Of a stretch of 64,000 bases of DNA, positions 1 to 13,232 are shown piece after piece. The stretch lies in the NCBI RefSeq assembly GCF_010183535.1, contig NC_071329.1, positions 12,834,001 through 12,898,000 on the forward strand, in the 5' to 3' direction. Each line of letters opens with the position of its first letter. Position 1 is the first letter of the stretch. The notes beneath the pieces are model-generated. The model saw only the letters and a list, made by a program, of their open reading frames with translations, was not told the origin of the DNA and made no database searches. The DNA comes from Caenorhabditis remanei (Eukaryota; Nematoda; Chromadorea; Rhabditida; Rhabditidae). The position numbers and the translations under genes were made by a program.

Positions 1-3000
1 CCCTCCCGGCCGGCGCTCAAATGTTTTGCTATCGACCACCACCATCACCGTAGCCGACCAATTCCGTGTAAACATAAGATCTGCCTAGCTTACTTAGGTT
101 TTTCCTAGAGTCCCGTCTCCTATTTCCGGCTTCTTCCATCTTTATTTTTCTCAAATTGCCTCTTTCTGTTCAAATGGATTCAATGTTATGAACAACTCTA
201 GGAGAACAAACCCTAGAAAACAGTCTCAGATCCCTCAAAATATGAAAATTGTATGAATCGAAGGCAATGAGCTGCTTCAAGTGTGTACACAGAAATTCTG
301 TCTGCCACGTCATGTGCTGACCTTTCCAAAATCAAAATATTTTGATGGTATTCTCGTGACAATCGGAATGTTTTCAGTCGTCTATATTTGTTCTCTTTTT
401 AGGTAGTCTAATGAACTTCCTCATTTTGTTTCCGGCACCAGCATTTGAAATCCAGTTCACACTATTATTCTTCCTTTGTTTCAATTTCTCTTTTCTCATT
501 TTCTCTCTTCTCCTCCTTCGCTTGTTTCTTCTTCCATTTCGCAATTGACACTTAGTTTTATATCCTCCTGCGAATGTTTTTTCAAAAAAATATCCGAATA
601 TTTTCATGAGAAGGTGTGAAAGAGTCACGTAAGTTGTTCGGTTTCGAAATTTGAACTGATAAGACGGTAAAAGATAAGAAGAGGAAGGACGAGAGATCGG
701 TTTTTGATTCGGCCAGTTTTTGGCTGAAATTGAGACGATCGAGAGGAAATAAAAGGTCAAGAAGCATAGACATGAAAAGACAGAGCCGAAAGACCAAAAA
801 CGTCTACTGCATGAAGGCGTCTTCCTCGCACGTCGTCCTTCGCCTCGTCCACTCTCCGTACATTTCGATCTTCAGTCGTCGCCTCGGTGCGTCGATGTGT
901 CTGCGTTTCATTCCATCTCCCAATGTTTTGTAATAAGTGGGGCCCTACGACTGGGTAGGCCTGGTCTCGTCCGTTAGGTTCACATTTCGATCTCTTGTCC
1001 TAGAAATGTACATGAAGAGCAACAAAGGCGCCACCGGGTGGTCTCTATTTCTCGCTTATCGGCCTATCGTCTATCACTGAAAGTGATGATCATCAGCCGG
1101 TTTGGAAAATTTCGTTCTCTTTTCCTTTTTTCTATCTTCAGTCACACCTTTCTCTCACAATTAGTTCTAGTTAAAACTGCTTTCATTCGATTCGTTCCTC
1201 TAAATGATCCAATTGAACTCTCAATCCTCGTGTGCACTTTTCCACGTTTCCCATTTCCTGGCTCAATCGCGGCTCAATGCTGCCCCTCTCTATTTTTAAA
1301 TTTCTCTCTGGTTGTCCCTAGGTTTTATGCTCTTGAGGACAGAATCAAAGGGATTCATTGTAACGTTTTCTACAAAGTCTTTCTATAACATCAGTTCCAA
1401 CTACCAACTTATGGACCCAAATTTTCCAAAAAACTAATGGCAATTTTTCTGATCTTGTTCCGTCATAGACATGTATCACGTGTTGAGTCATAAAGTGAGT
1501 CAGAAGACGTAGAAAATCCAAGAGACGAAATCAAAACGATCAAAAGAAAAAAGCAGAAGCAGTCTGCAACTTCCTCTCCATTTTTCAATTTCTATCCTTT
1601 TCGCTTTCCATCGTCTCTTCCATTGAACAAAATGATTTCTCTCCGATTTCTCCCAACAGTTTTCGCTCGGTACTTTATTTTAAAAGATCAAATAGGAAAA
1701 GTACCGCAATTTATTATTTTCGAAGTAATAAATACTTGTGTTGATTCCTCACATTCGTAAAGCGTTCTCCGAACATACTCCAGCTTTGGTTTGACAGATA
1801 ATGTTTTTGGGTTCCGTCCTGTCTCCACCGTCGTTTTTCAGAGGAAAGCTTCATAGTCGGGGGGTGAAAACAGGGAAAAAATACGGCAGTCAGGCGATGA
1901 AAACAAAAATATTTGTTCGAATGCGGAAAAAAGAAGTAGGGAAGAAGGAGAGGAAAAGCAAAAACACAGTCGAATCTTGTTCACAACTACTCACTCTTTT
2001 AACCAGTGTCAGTCGGTCACAACTGATCATCGTCTTTCTTCGCGCAGTGGTGTGTTTCCATGCTCTCTCTGGATCATAGAATCGATTTGTGTTTATGTCA
2101 ATAAGCGCCACGTTCTCATCGCTGCTTACTCTATGACTTTTGACCCGTTTTTGATTTTTGCTCTCATCGATAAACGATTCCTCATTTCCTTACGTATACT
2201 TCCTCTCAGATGCATATCGCTCAGCGCCATTTGATCTCCTGGTACTTTCTAATTATGTTCATTGATCTCAAAATGAGACCAGCAAAATGGTCGTGAACTG
2301 TTGGTCTCTGGAAGTTTACGACTTTGCGAACGAACAGTCATGAGCGTGTTGATGCAGGAGAAATTGCGTGTTTTGATATAATTCAACGGTCTTCTCCATC
2401 CTCACAGTTGACTTCAAAAACTTCCGTCCGCGCCTGTCTCGATGCCTAATCCAGCTGTCACAAATAGCTGTTTTCGCAGCTTCTCTTGTCTCTCTCTTCT
2501 CACTCACAGTCATCTCCTTTCTGTTTTTATCCTTTCTAAACCAATCAACCCTCACATTGTCAAAATATATCGTATATTGTTTGGAGCGCAAACATAGAAT
2601 GAACCAAAGGCCGTGTGGGAAGAAGAGGAAAATGGAGGTACAATGTGCATCCCTTCCACTAGTCTCTGTGTCTGCGACTCGATTCTCTCTGTGCCTGATG
2701 TTTCTGCGGACGAATGAGAGCCATCGTGTGTTGCTTTTTGCGCATAGTTTAGTATGTTCGGTGGCACGTAGTTCTGCTCTTTTAGATATCTAGATGTTGT
2801 TCAAGATTGACGAAACTCCCTGAAAATGCCATTCTGATTGGCTATAACTTCGAGAATACACTTTTCCTCGAAAGTCTGTGTTTTCTGCCTTTGTGTCCTT
2901 GACTTCTCAAACGTCTATCCGAAATTGTGACATTGATGTGTGATTACGAAATCTGAACTTGTGCATAATGGGTTCAAATCTATTATTTCTTTTTTTTTCT

Positions 3001-3596
3001 GTTTTTAACTTCGAACTCAATTTTTTTCTTATGTTTCCTGGCTTTCTATTGTCACATGTACCCCTCTCCTCTCTCATCCACTTTCTTTTTCTTCTCCATC
3101 ATCGTGCCTAAACATAAAATACATGTTTATTCCGAATTCTCGTGACTGTGAAAATGTCTTCTGGAAGTCATTGCTAAGTTTTTATTGCTCACTTACTTCT
3201 TTTCACATTTTTTGGTTAAAAAAGTCGAAAGTCTTATTGATTTTTAAAAAGATCTCTCTCAAAAACTAGACTGTTGTTTCATAATAGTGCGCAAGAATGG
3301 TGTCCTTTTTCTCATCTCTCATGAAGAAATCGCGCTCCCGCTTACTCTTATTTCTCAACAAATTGGAAAATATGTGACTGGATTGCACAACTTCTCATGA
3401 ATAAAAGCAAAAAGCGAGTTTCTTAGTCATCATTCACGATCTTTGTTGTCAGAGTTCGTTTCCCATTATTTATAACACCTCCCACCATTTCGTTGAGTCA
3501 CATTCGCAGCACCTCCTTGCTATTTCCTTATCATCAAACCCATCCCTTCTCTGTTTTCCATCTATTTTTTTGACGAATTGAATTATTTTCCAGAAA
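1..3596. other. Upstream/intergenic region without a supported gene
   Basis: I find no exon chain here. Open frames are short, overlap on both strands and lack paired splice sites. The DNA is AT-rich with pyrimidine tracts, plus a more GC-rich patch near 800-1,060. It probably includes the 5' regulatory region of the BATH-BTB gene that starts at 3597. Confidence 0.5.
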
Positions 3597-5340
3597 ATGG
3601 ACAACACATTAATGCAATTGAAGCATGCTGCGGATAGCTTTTCAACTTCGGAAGTTCGATCTCTTACTCATAAGTGAGTATTTCTAATTTTGGATTAGTA
3701 ATTAAGGGGAATGATTTCAGACACCTATGGACGATTCGAGGGTTCTCGCAACTTGAATGTCGATATCTAGAAACAAGTGCAAAGATCAAGGACATCTCTG
3801 TAAGTTTGATATATGCATAAGTTCTTCGTTCTGATTGATTGCAGTTAATTAAAAAATTTTGAGTATAGTTTCTTCCCGGAGTACAATTTTGACCTAGTTA
3901 ACTCTCGTTTCAAATGATTTTGAATGATAATAGATATCAACATTTCGAAATCTTAATATAAGTTAGGAAAGACACCCAAATTAGCTCCGTTTCCAGAATG
4001 ATGAATGGGGATTGCAGGCTGCGCCATCAAGTCTACCTTCGAGCTCTGGAGGTCTGCCTGAATTACCGGACATCTGCTTCAGAATTCGACTGCATCCACA
4101 AGGAAATAAGGAGTCGAATAAAGATTTTACTTTTTTCCAGGTATTAGTTTCCTTCCGGGTCAAAAATATCTCAATTGAACAAATTTCAGTGTTTTACGAA
4201 TCAAAATGCCCAGCAGACTGCTCCAACGTTCAGGGCGAAATTCAAATTTTCGGTTCATAACAACAGAGGCGATGAAACTCCAACCACTGTGTATTCAGGA
4301 ACACAACAGGTGAGATTGTATGATTATAGAGATAAACTTGGAAATTGTGTAGTTGCAGCTTCATGGATATTTTGAATACATTCGACGAGAAGTGTTAATT
4401 GGCCATGTGCAACCAACCGATGACTTGCATCTTTCGCTTATTATCACTGTAACATTTGATACGGTGACGAAGTAAGTCAATAATGTTAGAGAATTGACAT
4501 ATATCTTATTTCCAGGGCTTCTCAAAACATCCGATCCATTGCTCCTGAACTGCCGAAACCTGTAGAAGTGACAAAAGATCTTGAGAATCTATTCCGCAGT
4601 GGAAAGCATTCTGATTTTACATTTATTGTCGAAGGAAGAGAACTCCGTGCTCATCGTGCTATTCTCGCTGCTCGATCTCCAGTTTTTGCCGCAATGATGG
4701 AATCACATACATCCGAATCTCAAAACTCTCGTGTTATCATGGAAGATCTTGAATATGATGTAGTCGAGGCACTTCTGTACTATATCTACACTGGAACATG
4801 CCCTAACATGGGATCACATGCTCTCGAAATTCTAGCCGCAGCAGATCGCTACGCTCTTCCAGGACTGAAGAATTTAGCTGAAATGGTAAGTGACTTTTGG
4901 GGGGAGTCTCCGCTGCTGTGGTATTATTTCCATAAACATGTTGAAGATTATAGGCAATGAGAAACAATCTCGCCGCCGACACCATCTGTAAGCATCTTGC
5001 TCACGCCGATCTGTACAATATGACTGAGTTCAAAAAAGAAGCAATAAAGTTTATTTGTTTGAATGCTAATTCTGTAATTTCGGTGAGTTGTTTTAACTTG
5101 AAAAGCTTGAAAAGTTATCATTTCAATTTTCAGTCGGATGGATTCATAAATTTGACAAAAAGTAATCCACACCTAATCGCTGATATTATGAGCACGTTGG
5201 CCAACGATCGGCATTCATCTCCATCGTACTTCTCACGAGATGGCAGTTGTAAGTTTCAAGGTGAAAACGATCCGAATAATACTATATTTTCAGTGGAACC
5301 GTTGAATAAACGAGCTCGGATGACCGAAACTAACATATGA
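3597..5340 (+). CDS. bath-44: BATH (MATH) and BTB/POZ domain protein, SPOP-like (CUL3 adaptor)
   Basis: Nine coding exons: 3597-3673, 3721-3799, 3997-4140, 4190-4309, 4359-4471, 4516-4885, 4954-5082, 5134-5248, 5294-5340. All phases agree and give 397 aa. A TTTTCCAG trans-splice-type acceptor lies three bases before the ATG. Residues about 25-170 form the MATH/BATH substrate-binding domain (KHLWTIRGFS at its start). Residues about 190-310 form the BTB fold (HSDFTFIVEGRELRAHRAIL, then a DRYALPGLKNLAE-type helix). A 3-box/BACK-like helix and a basic tail (NKRARM) follow, much as in vertebrate SPOP. The family bridges substrates to CUL3 ubiquitin ligases, often in the nucleus. The domain call is certain. 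The symbol rests on memory of the C. elegans SPOP-like set and on nas-7 lying next door. Confidence 0.9.
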
Positions 5341-7577
5341 CGCCAGGACATCATTCAGCTTTAATATAAATTCATCAAAAGCTGACAGTTCCTCATATAA
5401 TATATCATGTCATGTTCTTTAACCTCCTCAATATTTCAGTAATCAAGTCACAATAATTTTTATTGTTTCTGTCTTTATTTCGTTTTGTTGTTCAAACACT
5501 AATAATGCATCTTAGCTCTTTCGAATCTCAACGGCTCCAATTCATCCTTTTTTCTTTAGTTGTGAGTCACGATGTTTTGACCTCGTCGTTCCTTCTCCCC
5601 CATCTCGCTGTATTATGTTTCCCTTTATATCACACGTCGTCCATATTTTGCCAGGACGATTTCGTGCAATTGTCTTCGCAAAAATGTCACCCCTACGGTT
5701 AATTGAAGTTGTCATCTAACAAACTTTAGAACGTCCCGCTCTACTCTCCATTTCTTGTTCAAAAACAGAAGTTATGTGTTATATATAATCTGTTCTATTA
5801 AACAATATGCAATTTAGAATCTCAATTATTCTCTCAATAGGTAATCAGCTTCAATCTGTTAAATTCCCTCGCTTTTTCATTCCCATGTCACCATGTGTCC
5901 TACTTTTTTTTCCGATAGAAGACGAATAAAAGTTTTTGTTCGCATCATAAAACATTATGGTGCAAGTTAATGTGATGATAGTTATGATAATTGGTGATTT
6001 CTAGTTGTAAAAGCTGAGAATCTGGAAACAGCAGTGTTTCATGGAAAATTTCAACATGCGACACAAGATACGATCACAACCTCAATTGCAGTTTGCGGGT
6101 CGATTTCTATCGGGTTTCGATGTTATCTTTTCGACAACTGGATGGAATTAATCCAGGAATTTTAGAGGATTTTTGAGAAATTATTTGTTTTTTTAAAACT
6201 GTTTTCCAATATTTTCAAGTTGAACTTTCCGAGTTCAAAATCAGAAAACTAGTGTAGTAAAAGCTTGTTAAAACTCGTCGAACACTTCTCTCGAAGAATT
6301 GAAAATGTTGATCTTTTAACTGCTCGAAAAGTGTAACAACGTGCTCATTGGAATGAGCTCACGGAGCGAGAACATGACAGCTGATCGCAAAGAGATTCGC
6401 CACGTTTCGAGAGTTTGTGGGCGCTGTTTCCACTGTTCTTCTTCTACTTTTCTTCGATCTTTTGCTCACTTCTCTCTCGATCTCTTTAATCTTTTAGTTT
6501 CGAAACAAAACGAATATTTGAAAATAAAACAATTGTCATAAACTCCAATGAATCATTCGTTTCCAATTCTCTTTTTTCTTGGTTCCCAATCTTTTGTTTG
6601 TTCACAATTATAAGAAATTCTTCCCTTGGTTTCCCTCTTTTCTGGAAAGAATTTATGAGCCAGTTCTTAGTTTTCCCTCTCTTTTTTAATATAATATAAA
6701 GTTTTTAAATTGAATTTCTGCGTTTAAACTACAGTAATTTTTCAAAAATTGTTTACGAGTCCAAGGAGAAATTTCTTCAAAAAAATACAATTTTAAAGAA
6801 AATAAAAGTTGAAGTATTATTCATGAGGTACAGTATTAGCTCGGTGCAGTTATTTTAACTGCGCTCCACCGAAATACCCTTGAAAAATAACACTTTTTCT
6901 CTGAGTCTCTCAATTTCACACACAATTTTCTTCGGTTTCGGTAGAGCTCGGTTGTAAGAAGCGTGCCGTGCTAATAACTTTGACATAGTTACAAGCATAA
7001 AAAGCTATTTGTTTATCAATATACTACAGTACTCCTGTGAAGAAGACCAAACATTTCCCATTACACCTATATCGTTCGAAACCAAAAAGATTTTCAACAA
7101 TTCTGTTGCGTGGGAGAACGGATGAAAGGGGATGTCAGACACCTTGCGGGAGAGAAGCGAGAGCCGCCCGTCTTTGTTGATTCTCGATCTGTTTGCCAAC
7201 TTATCAAATATAATTGTCAGCCAGTGAGATAATGCAGTAGAAATCGGAGGTGATCCGGAAGAAGAAGCAGAGGAGGCGACACCTTTCCTTCTCACCCACT
7301 TTTGTATACACTTATTCGTGTTATCACCTTCTTCTTCTTATTCGTTCTCCACTTCATTTACATATTATCAAGACATGTTCACTCATCTTTCTCCTTCACT
7401 TTTACATATCTTATCTCACTTTGTACTTTCTCCGCTTTTGTTCTCTTTTCTCCCCTTTTTCTTCTCTTGTACTCTTCCTCTTTTTCATTAAAATCGTTCC
7501 GTTTCAATACTCTCCAGCTTCTTCTTTTTCTCTTTTAATCACCATCTACCTGCTTCGTCATTTTTATTACTTTTAGT
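5341..7577. other. Intergenic region
   Basis: This holds the 3' flank of the BATH-BTB gene and the promoter side of the next F-box gene. No supported exons were found. A weak inverted-repeat patch lies at about 6834-6977 (see findings). Long pyrimidine tracts precede 7560. Confidence 0.5.
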
Positions 7578-8739
7578 ATGAGTAGCACATCGTGTCGACG
7601 TCTTGATGACGTTGCACTTTGGAGCATTCTCAAATTGGTGGATGCTGCCACGTTGCAGAATTGTAGAAGAGTTAGTACGAAATGGAATGGAGAGATTCAC
7701 CGGCTCAGTGATTATACGAGGTGAGTGACCAGCTCCAAAGAGCAATTTAATTTGATAAATTTCCAGTAAATTCATACCAAGATCCCTGATTATGGAACTC
7801 TATGGTACCAGGTTCAAAATCACCGTTGGGACACCGGTAAATTTTTCTATTTTTAACCGTTTAACAATCTAAATAATCAGTTTCCAGAATGGTCCAAAAG
7901 GTTTTGAAGAAGATCCAATCAGTTCTAAAACAGTCAAACAAGTGTTCCGCCACGTGGATCCTCCAAAAACTCTTCTGATCTTTTTGAGTGAAGACGTTGA
8001 CTTGGATTCTTATGAAATGATGATGAGTGGAATTTCAGATGACTGGATTTCAGGGATTCGAGAGGTTGGTTCCTTATTAAAATTGAAGTTTTGACATATT
8101 ATTTCCAGCTTGAAATAGTCTACCACAACCCGAACCTACCATTCTCGAAAGTGCTGAAACATCTGGAGAAAACACCTAACTTGACATATCTGTCACTTTC
8201 TCACTATTGCAATGAAACCAAATCAATCGGAGATATCTTTGAAATGCTCCCAGAATTGAGATATTTGAGAATTTTCGGATTTAACTCGAATGATGGAAGT
8301 GGATGCTCCAGTGGATTGATATTCGATGATAATGCAATTGAGCAGTTGATCAAAAATCAAAGTGGATTCAGGAGAATTCAAAATATCGAGCTGTTCAATA
8401 CAGATGTCACGGTTTCAATGGACATGATGATTCACGCGTTGAGATATTTGGCACGTCTTCCAATTCATTCGGATTGCCTCCAGAAGTCTAAAGTATGTTA
8501 CATATCCGCTCTTCCCAAAGTTTTCTCTTCTTTTTTTTCAGAATCCCGAAGAAGTGAATCTTCTCTTCGATAATTGTCGATGGGATTCAACAAAAGAGCT
8601 AAATCTTCTTGCATCTATCATCCGAATCTCCTCGAATTTCAACTTTCCAATTCAACAACCAAATGAGAATATCTTGAAGGGTGACTTTAGATTTTCAATT
8701 TTTGAAACCAATTTTATTTTAAAATTTATGACAGGGTAG
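7578..8739 (+). CDS. F-box protein with a leucine-rich C-terminal part
   Basis: Five exons: 7578-7720, 7767-7836, 7888-8064, 8109-8492, 8542-8739. Phases are consistent and encode 323 aa. An acceptor-like TACTTTTAG sits one base before the ATG, which suggests trans-splicing. Residues about 6-48 match an F-box (DDVALWSILKLVDAATLQNC followed by RRVSTKWN), the SKP1-binding motif. The remainder has spaced Leu-rich segments (LEKTPNLTYLSLSHY, LPELRYLRIFGF) like those in worm F-box/FTH-type proteins, so it is likely an SCF substrate receptor. A poly(A) signal AATAAA is at 8785. The gene is convergent with nas-7, with about 290 bp between the stops. I do not recognise the exact family member. Confidence 0.85.
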
Positions 8740-9030
8740 CTTTCAAAACAAATATTGTTTTATCTGTAAATCTGAAAATCTGAAAATAAAACTAGAAATA
8801 TTCCTTCTTATAAACGAGGTGATGAATTGGTTTTTCTTTTATTTTTTGAATTGAAAAGAAAGAAAGAAACATGAAAGCATTGAAAGAAACAAAACCCGTA
8901 GATAACAAAAAAGAATGAAAACGGGAAAAGAAGAGAAAAAAGGAGAATGGACTGAGAGTACCTTGAAGAGAAAAGAGATCACCGTAAAGGGGGTCAAACT
9001 GAAAATACAAATGAAAAGAGAACTAGAAAA

Positions 9031-11022
9031 CTAACAGAATTTGCACGTCTTAGGGCACAAAGATGACATAACCTGATAAATAGCAGGAGATCTACAACGA
9101 TCCGCCGTCCACCAACAGACTGTTATTCTGTCTTCACATTCTGAAAATTAAATTTTTCGTTTTGATATAAAACATCCCCAAAAAAAGAAAACTAACGAGA
9201 TTGTGGCGATGGCTTGTTCGTATTATAATTAACCCGTCCAGAACTACTCGAAACAACAAGACTTTGTGATGGAACTTGTGCCATTGGAGGCATTATCGGT
9301 CCCTGTTGCATATCGAATGATCGTAATGGAATCTTCGGACGATCCTCGTATTTGTGATGATATTGTGGAGAATATATGGGAACGTGCTATAATAGAGATT
9401 TGAGATGAGTATAGTGGAGAGTTGATTCCAAACCCTTGCTCTGGCAAATGGAGCAGTTACACTCTTTTCGAGAGGACAATTGTACATTCTGTTGATTTTT
9501 GATATGTCTACGTCGGAGAAATCTCGAGCGTTGCCGATTGTAGCTGCTGGAAAGAAATTTTTTCAGGATAATTGGAGAGAATCTCATTTTGAACAAAAAA
9601 TAAATTTTTCATCATAACACATGTTTCGGGTAACTAAAAATTGAAACTCTGGGCTCTGGTACCTTATTACTTCACTTATATTGCCGGAATGGGGATTCTG
9701 AACGTATTTTCTCCGAGATTTTCAAAATAATTTCACTGATGTCAGCTCATTCATTCAAAAAAGGTCAACTCTAAGTTGCTATGACAATTCTTGTTGTTTG
9801 ATTCATCACCGACATCAGCAGAATTTGGACTCATCTTTCTAGATCTTACTTAAATGCCGGCTACTATTCTAGTGCATTGAAAGCTAGGTTTTTTGAAATT
9901 CAATTAGCTATCTGTCAAACTATAACTGATACGAATTAATATCAGTATTGCTCAATAACTTGATTTTTTTTCCCAAAAACTCACATTTAACTTTCGGCAA
10001 CATTGTCGGGAATCCATTCTTCGAGAATGCCAAGCTATCATAATGAAGGATTGACTTATAATCATACGGTTGACCGTAATATGATGTCTTCGATAAATCA
10101 ACTTTTCCGAATTGATCAAGTGCTCCTCTGTCGATATTTTGCCAGATAATATCGATGAAGTTATCACGATCCCATCGTTCTGAAAGTGTCACTCTCTCTG
10201 TATTGTTTTTGCATCAAAAGTTTCTTACCATGCTCATGATAGAATCCAACAACATGCATCATCTCATGAATAATCGTTGCATACTCCATGCATCCATTAT
10301 CCAAAGATAACACTTGTACTCCAGAAGTTCGCCCAACTTCTGAGAAACATCTGAAAAACAAAAAAAGATTGTTCTGAAGCTGGAAAGCGTAAACATACCC
10401 ATCAACTTTTCCAATAAAAAGATAATCTGGCTCTCCAGCTTGTCGCGGTACAAATCTGATGCATGTTTTCTCGTGATATTGTTTCACTGCTTTAGCCAGA
10501 AGAGCTCTTTCATGAGGAGAATAATGAGGTGAGATCGCGTAAGGAATTCGAGCATTCGGCCATAATTTGGCTGCTCGTGATACTCCATTTCTCTGAAATC
10601 ACGCGATTTAGCAGATGGAGTACGATAGTTTTGAAGTGCAACTAGGTAATTGAATAGAACGCGATTACTTGATCTGACTACGTTTTCAAAAACTGTTTCA
10701 AGAGTGCTGATAGTCAATAGAAAGAATCTCACTTTATGCCTCCTTGGTAACCGTATATCTGATTTGAAATCATTCACAACTTCCACTGGAATATGCTTCC
10801 CAAAGAGTTCTTCTGAAAATGCTCTTCTTCTTTTTACTTCTCTGATCCAGTCGGAGTCAACAAACCTCTTGTCAACTTATCTGCAAATGCGAAATCTTCA
10901 AGATTCAGAGAATCTGTGCTATCAGAAATCACAATCATCTGATCGTCATCTTGAATTCGATTCCTATGACCTAATGTAGGCGGTATTGCAGCTGCCAAAG
11001 TGAATATCCATGACAAAATCAT
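9031..11022 (-). CDS. nas-7: Astacin zinc metalloprotease with C-terminal ShK domain (nematode astacin)
   Basis: Eight exons, 5' to 3': 11022-10866, 10812-10733, 10592-10399, 10350-10229, 10179-9985, 9546-9434, 9386-9197, 9140-9031. They sum to 386 codons plus stop. A TTTCAG trans-splice acceptor lies nine bases before the ATG. Domains in order: signal peptide (MILSWIFTLAAAIPPTLG), propeptide ending at the basic site RRHKR, catalytic domain starting RNGVSRAAKLWPNARIPYAI, zinc site HEMMHVVGFYHEHER, and a terminal six-Cys ShK domain (CEDRITVC to CPKTCKFC). It should be secreted and cleave extracellular proteins. The Met-turn reads SILHYDSLAFS, with Leu where the family usually has Met. The symbol is from memory. 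Confidence 0.92.
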
Positions 11023-12954
11023 GGAGAAGAACTGAAACTATGCGATGAGAAGGGAATAGACTGACAAAGAATAGAATGTGCATGTTTCGAGTGCGAATGA
11101 CCAAAGTGGAAATGTCAACAGATATATTGAAGAAGTGAGAAAAGGTGAGGAGGCGAATAGGCAACCGGATACCAACAAAAACAACTATTTGTGTTTGCGC
11201 TGATGCTCGCGGAAAAGGACGAGCACCCTATGCACAGGTATCAATGGCAGTCAATGGCAATTGTGGTCAAAAAATAAAGAGAGAAAATAGAAAAAGGATG
11301 AGAGTGGAAAAAATGAAAAAGGAGAGGAAAAGGGCATTGTGCTGGAAAAGGAAAAGAGCAAAGTATAGAGAGAACGGTAAGATTCGAACAAGTTTTGAGA
11401 TCACTATGGGAAGATTCCTCTGAAAAATTTTTTGAATCAGAAAACTGAGGTCAGTCAGAGGATATAGGTTATTTAAGGCAGGATTCCATGACTCATTTTT
11501 CAAATAGAACATCGGAAATATGAACATTTCGGATGACTTTTCACAATTTCTTCTAATTCTGAATGATAGTAGAAAATTTGACTTTTTCGCGAAAAATAGC
11601 ACAACAACTTTCAAAAAATTCGAGAAAATTTGAAATTTGAACTTTGGTGCAAAGTGTTTGGGTCTTCGAGCCGGGCTTGAGACCCGGGCGTTGACAAGTA
11701 TTGTTTTTTTCGTTTTTAGCAACACAATAATTATAGCAGAGATATGGATATGTCATCCAGAAAGTCATTCCCAAAAGAAGTGCGGAGACAAAAACACAAC
11801 TATTTCTTGAATGAATACACTAAAATATATTGAATTTTCAGATAACAAGACACATGTAAAACCGAAAAAAGCAACAACAAAAGTAGTCTAATCATGTTGA
11901 GTTTCAACAACTTTCCTTCAATTTACTGCTTTTCTATCATGTTGTTTTTGTTTGTTACAGTGTTCTCTAGTATTTCTCATATGCTAGAAAAGTCATATCG
12001 CTTCTGAAATCTCTGTTCCTTTTTCGTTCTTCTTCTGTATGCATATTTGTTTGTTAGTGTTTCAAATGTGTGAACTTATGCACATTGTATTTGTTTTTCA
12101 AGTGGGCTTCTCCTTCTTTTTCTTCTTTTAGAGATTCAGAGACTCAGAGAGACAGAGAAATCATCGGAATACTGTGGATGATTGCGCAAGATATACGAGA
12201 GGGGAAGCGATGGCGGCAGAATTGCAAAAAATTGTACAAGACGAATATTTTTGAATATGGCAATGAGAAACTGGATAAGCGAGAAACAAAAAGAATAGAG
12301 ACAAGGATCGGTAGGGTGTTCAAGACCTTTTTGAAAATTAATTAAACAAAAAATGGGAAGAGATTTTGGAAGTAATAAACAAAAAGGGGGAGAACTCTGC
12401 AGTTAATCAGCAGATATGTGATAAGGAGTGAGATGTGATTAGAGATGACAGTTGGTCGATGGCATTTCTTTGTAGAGTGGTCATACTAGATACTTGACAA
12501 GGTGTAGAGTTGATTTGGGAGTGAGAGCAGACTCGGAGCACATTGATGACTCATGGTATGGGAAATTTCTACGAGAGGTGATCTATTAGTTAGGATAAAC
12601 TGTGGAGCATTGAGAACGTTTTCAGAGAAAATTATCATAGGCTCTAAAAACAATTACAGCCGAAAAAAATTTGACTTTCGTGAGATTCCGAGGTTTTGGA
12701 GGCTTGCTGAGAAGCTTGATGAGTCTAGTCTACCGATGAGTCCGAGAGAAATAACAAAACTCTTCTAGCTGGATTTTCTACTATGTGAACCACTATTTTA
12801 GCGTCGACAGGCTGAATTTTTGAGCAATTTCGAAAGTTAGACTTGACAGAGAGACTACGGTATATCGAATCTAGAAGAGCCAACCAAAAACCTGACTAAA
12901 TTTCGAGGAACTATTCGAACACGCTGAAAAAAGTGGGAATGAGGAAATGGTTCT
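11023..12954. other. Intergenic region upstream of nas-7
   Basis: No supported exons. It contains the nas-7 promoter side. A GC-rich palindromic patch (GAGCCGGGC and GACCCGGGC) at about 11669-11692 looks like a dispersed-repeat fragment. Confidence 0.4.
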
Positions 12955-13232
12955 TCACCGGGTATGAAGTAAGATGTAGTAGACAGTAGTAATCGTGGCG
13001 CCTTCATCTCCCCCCTCTCTTCTCCTTTTTTCCCCTTCATCCGATGGCATGGCTGTTGTGTAATATCGCGATTTTAGCACCACACCGTCTGCGTTTCTCT
13101 CTGTCACAAGTGAGAGTAAGCTTGTTTGAACTACACTATCCAACCGGTCTTTTAAAGGGTTGATGACAAGGGCATCGTCGTCAGTTGATTCTGATTCAGA
13201 TGCCGACAGCACGATTAGAGAAATGGAAAAGA
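12955..13232 (-). CDS. Possible terminal coding exon of an unrecognised gene
   Basis: From an acceptor-like TTTATTTAG (exon start 13232) a single frame stays open to a TGA at 12955-12957. It encodes about 92 aa beginning with a hydrophobic stretch (FSISLIVLSAS), followed by an acidic then mixed polar region (ESESTDDDALVINPLKDR). Codon choice (GAA, CTT, GAC, ATC, CGA) resembles the confirmed genes here. The frame continues upstream without an ATG, so any start would need a 5' exon that I could not locate. It could be the last exon of a secreted or membrane protein, or chance. Confidence 0.3.

Noticed and set aside
374..1388. Overlapping open frames on both strands in the first 1.4 kb
   Set aside because: Low-complexity pyrimidine-rich composition, no paired splice sites and no recognisable domain.
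10834..10865. Apparent frameshift in nas-7 (the frame from the ATG runs into a stop at about 10834)
   Set aside because: A 53-bp intron (donor after 10866, acceptor TTTTCAG before 10812) restores the phase exactly, so the gene is intact.
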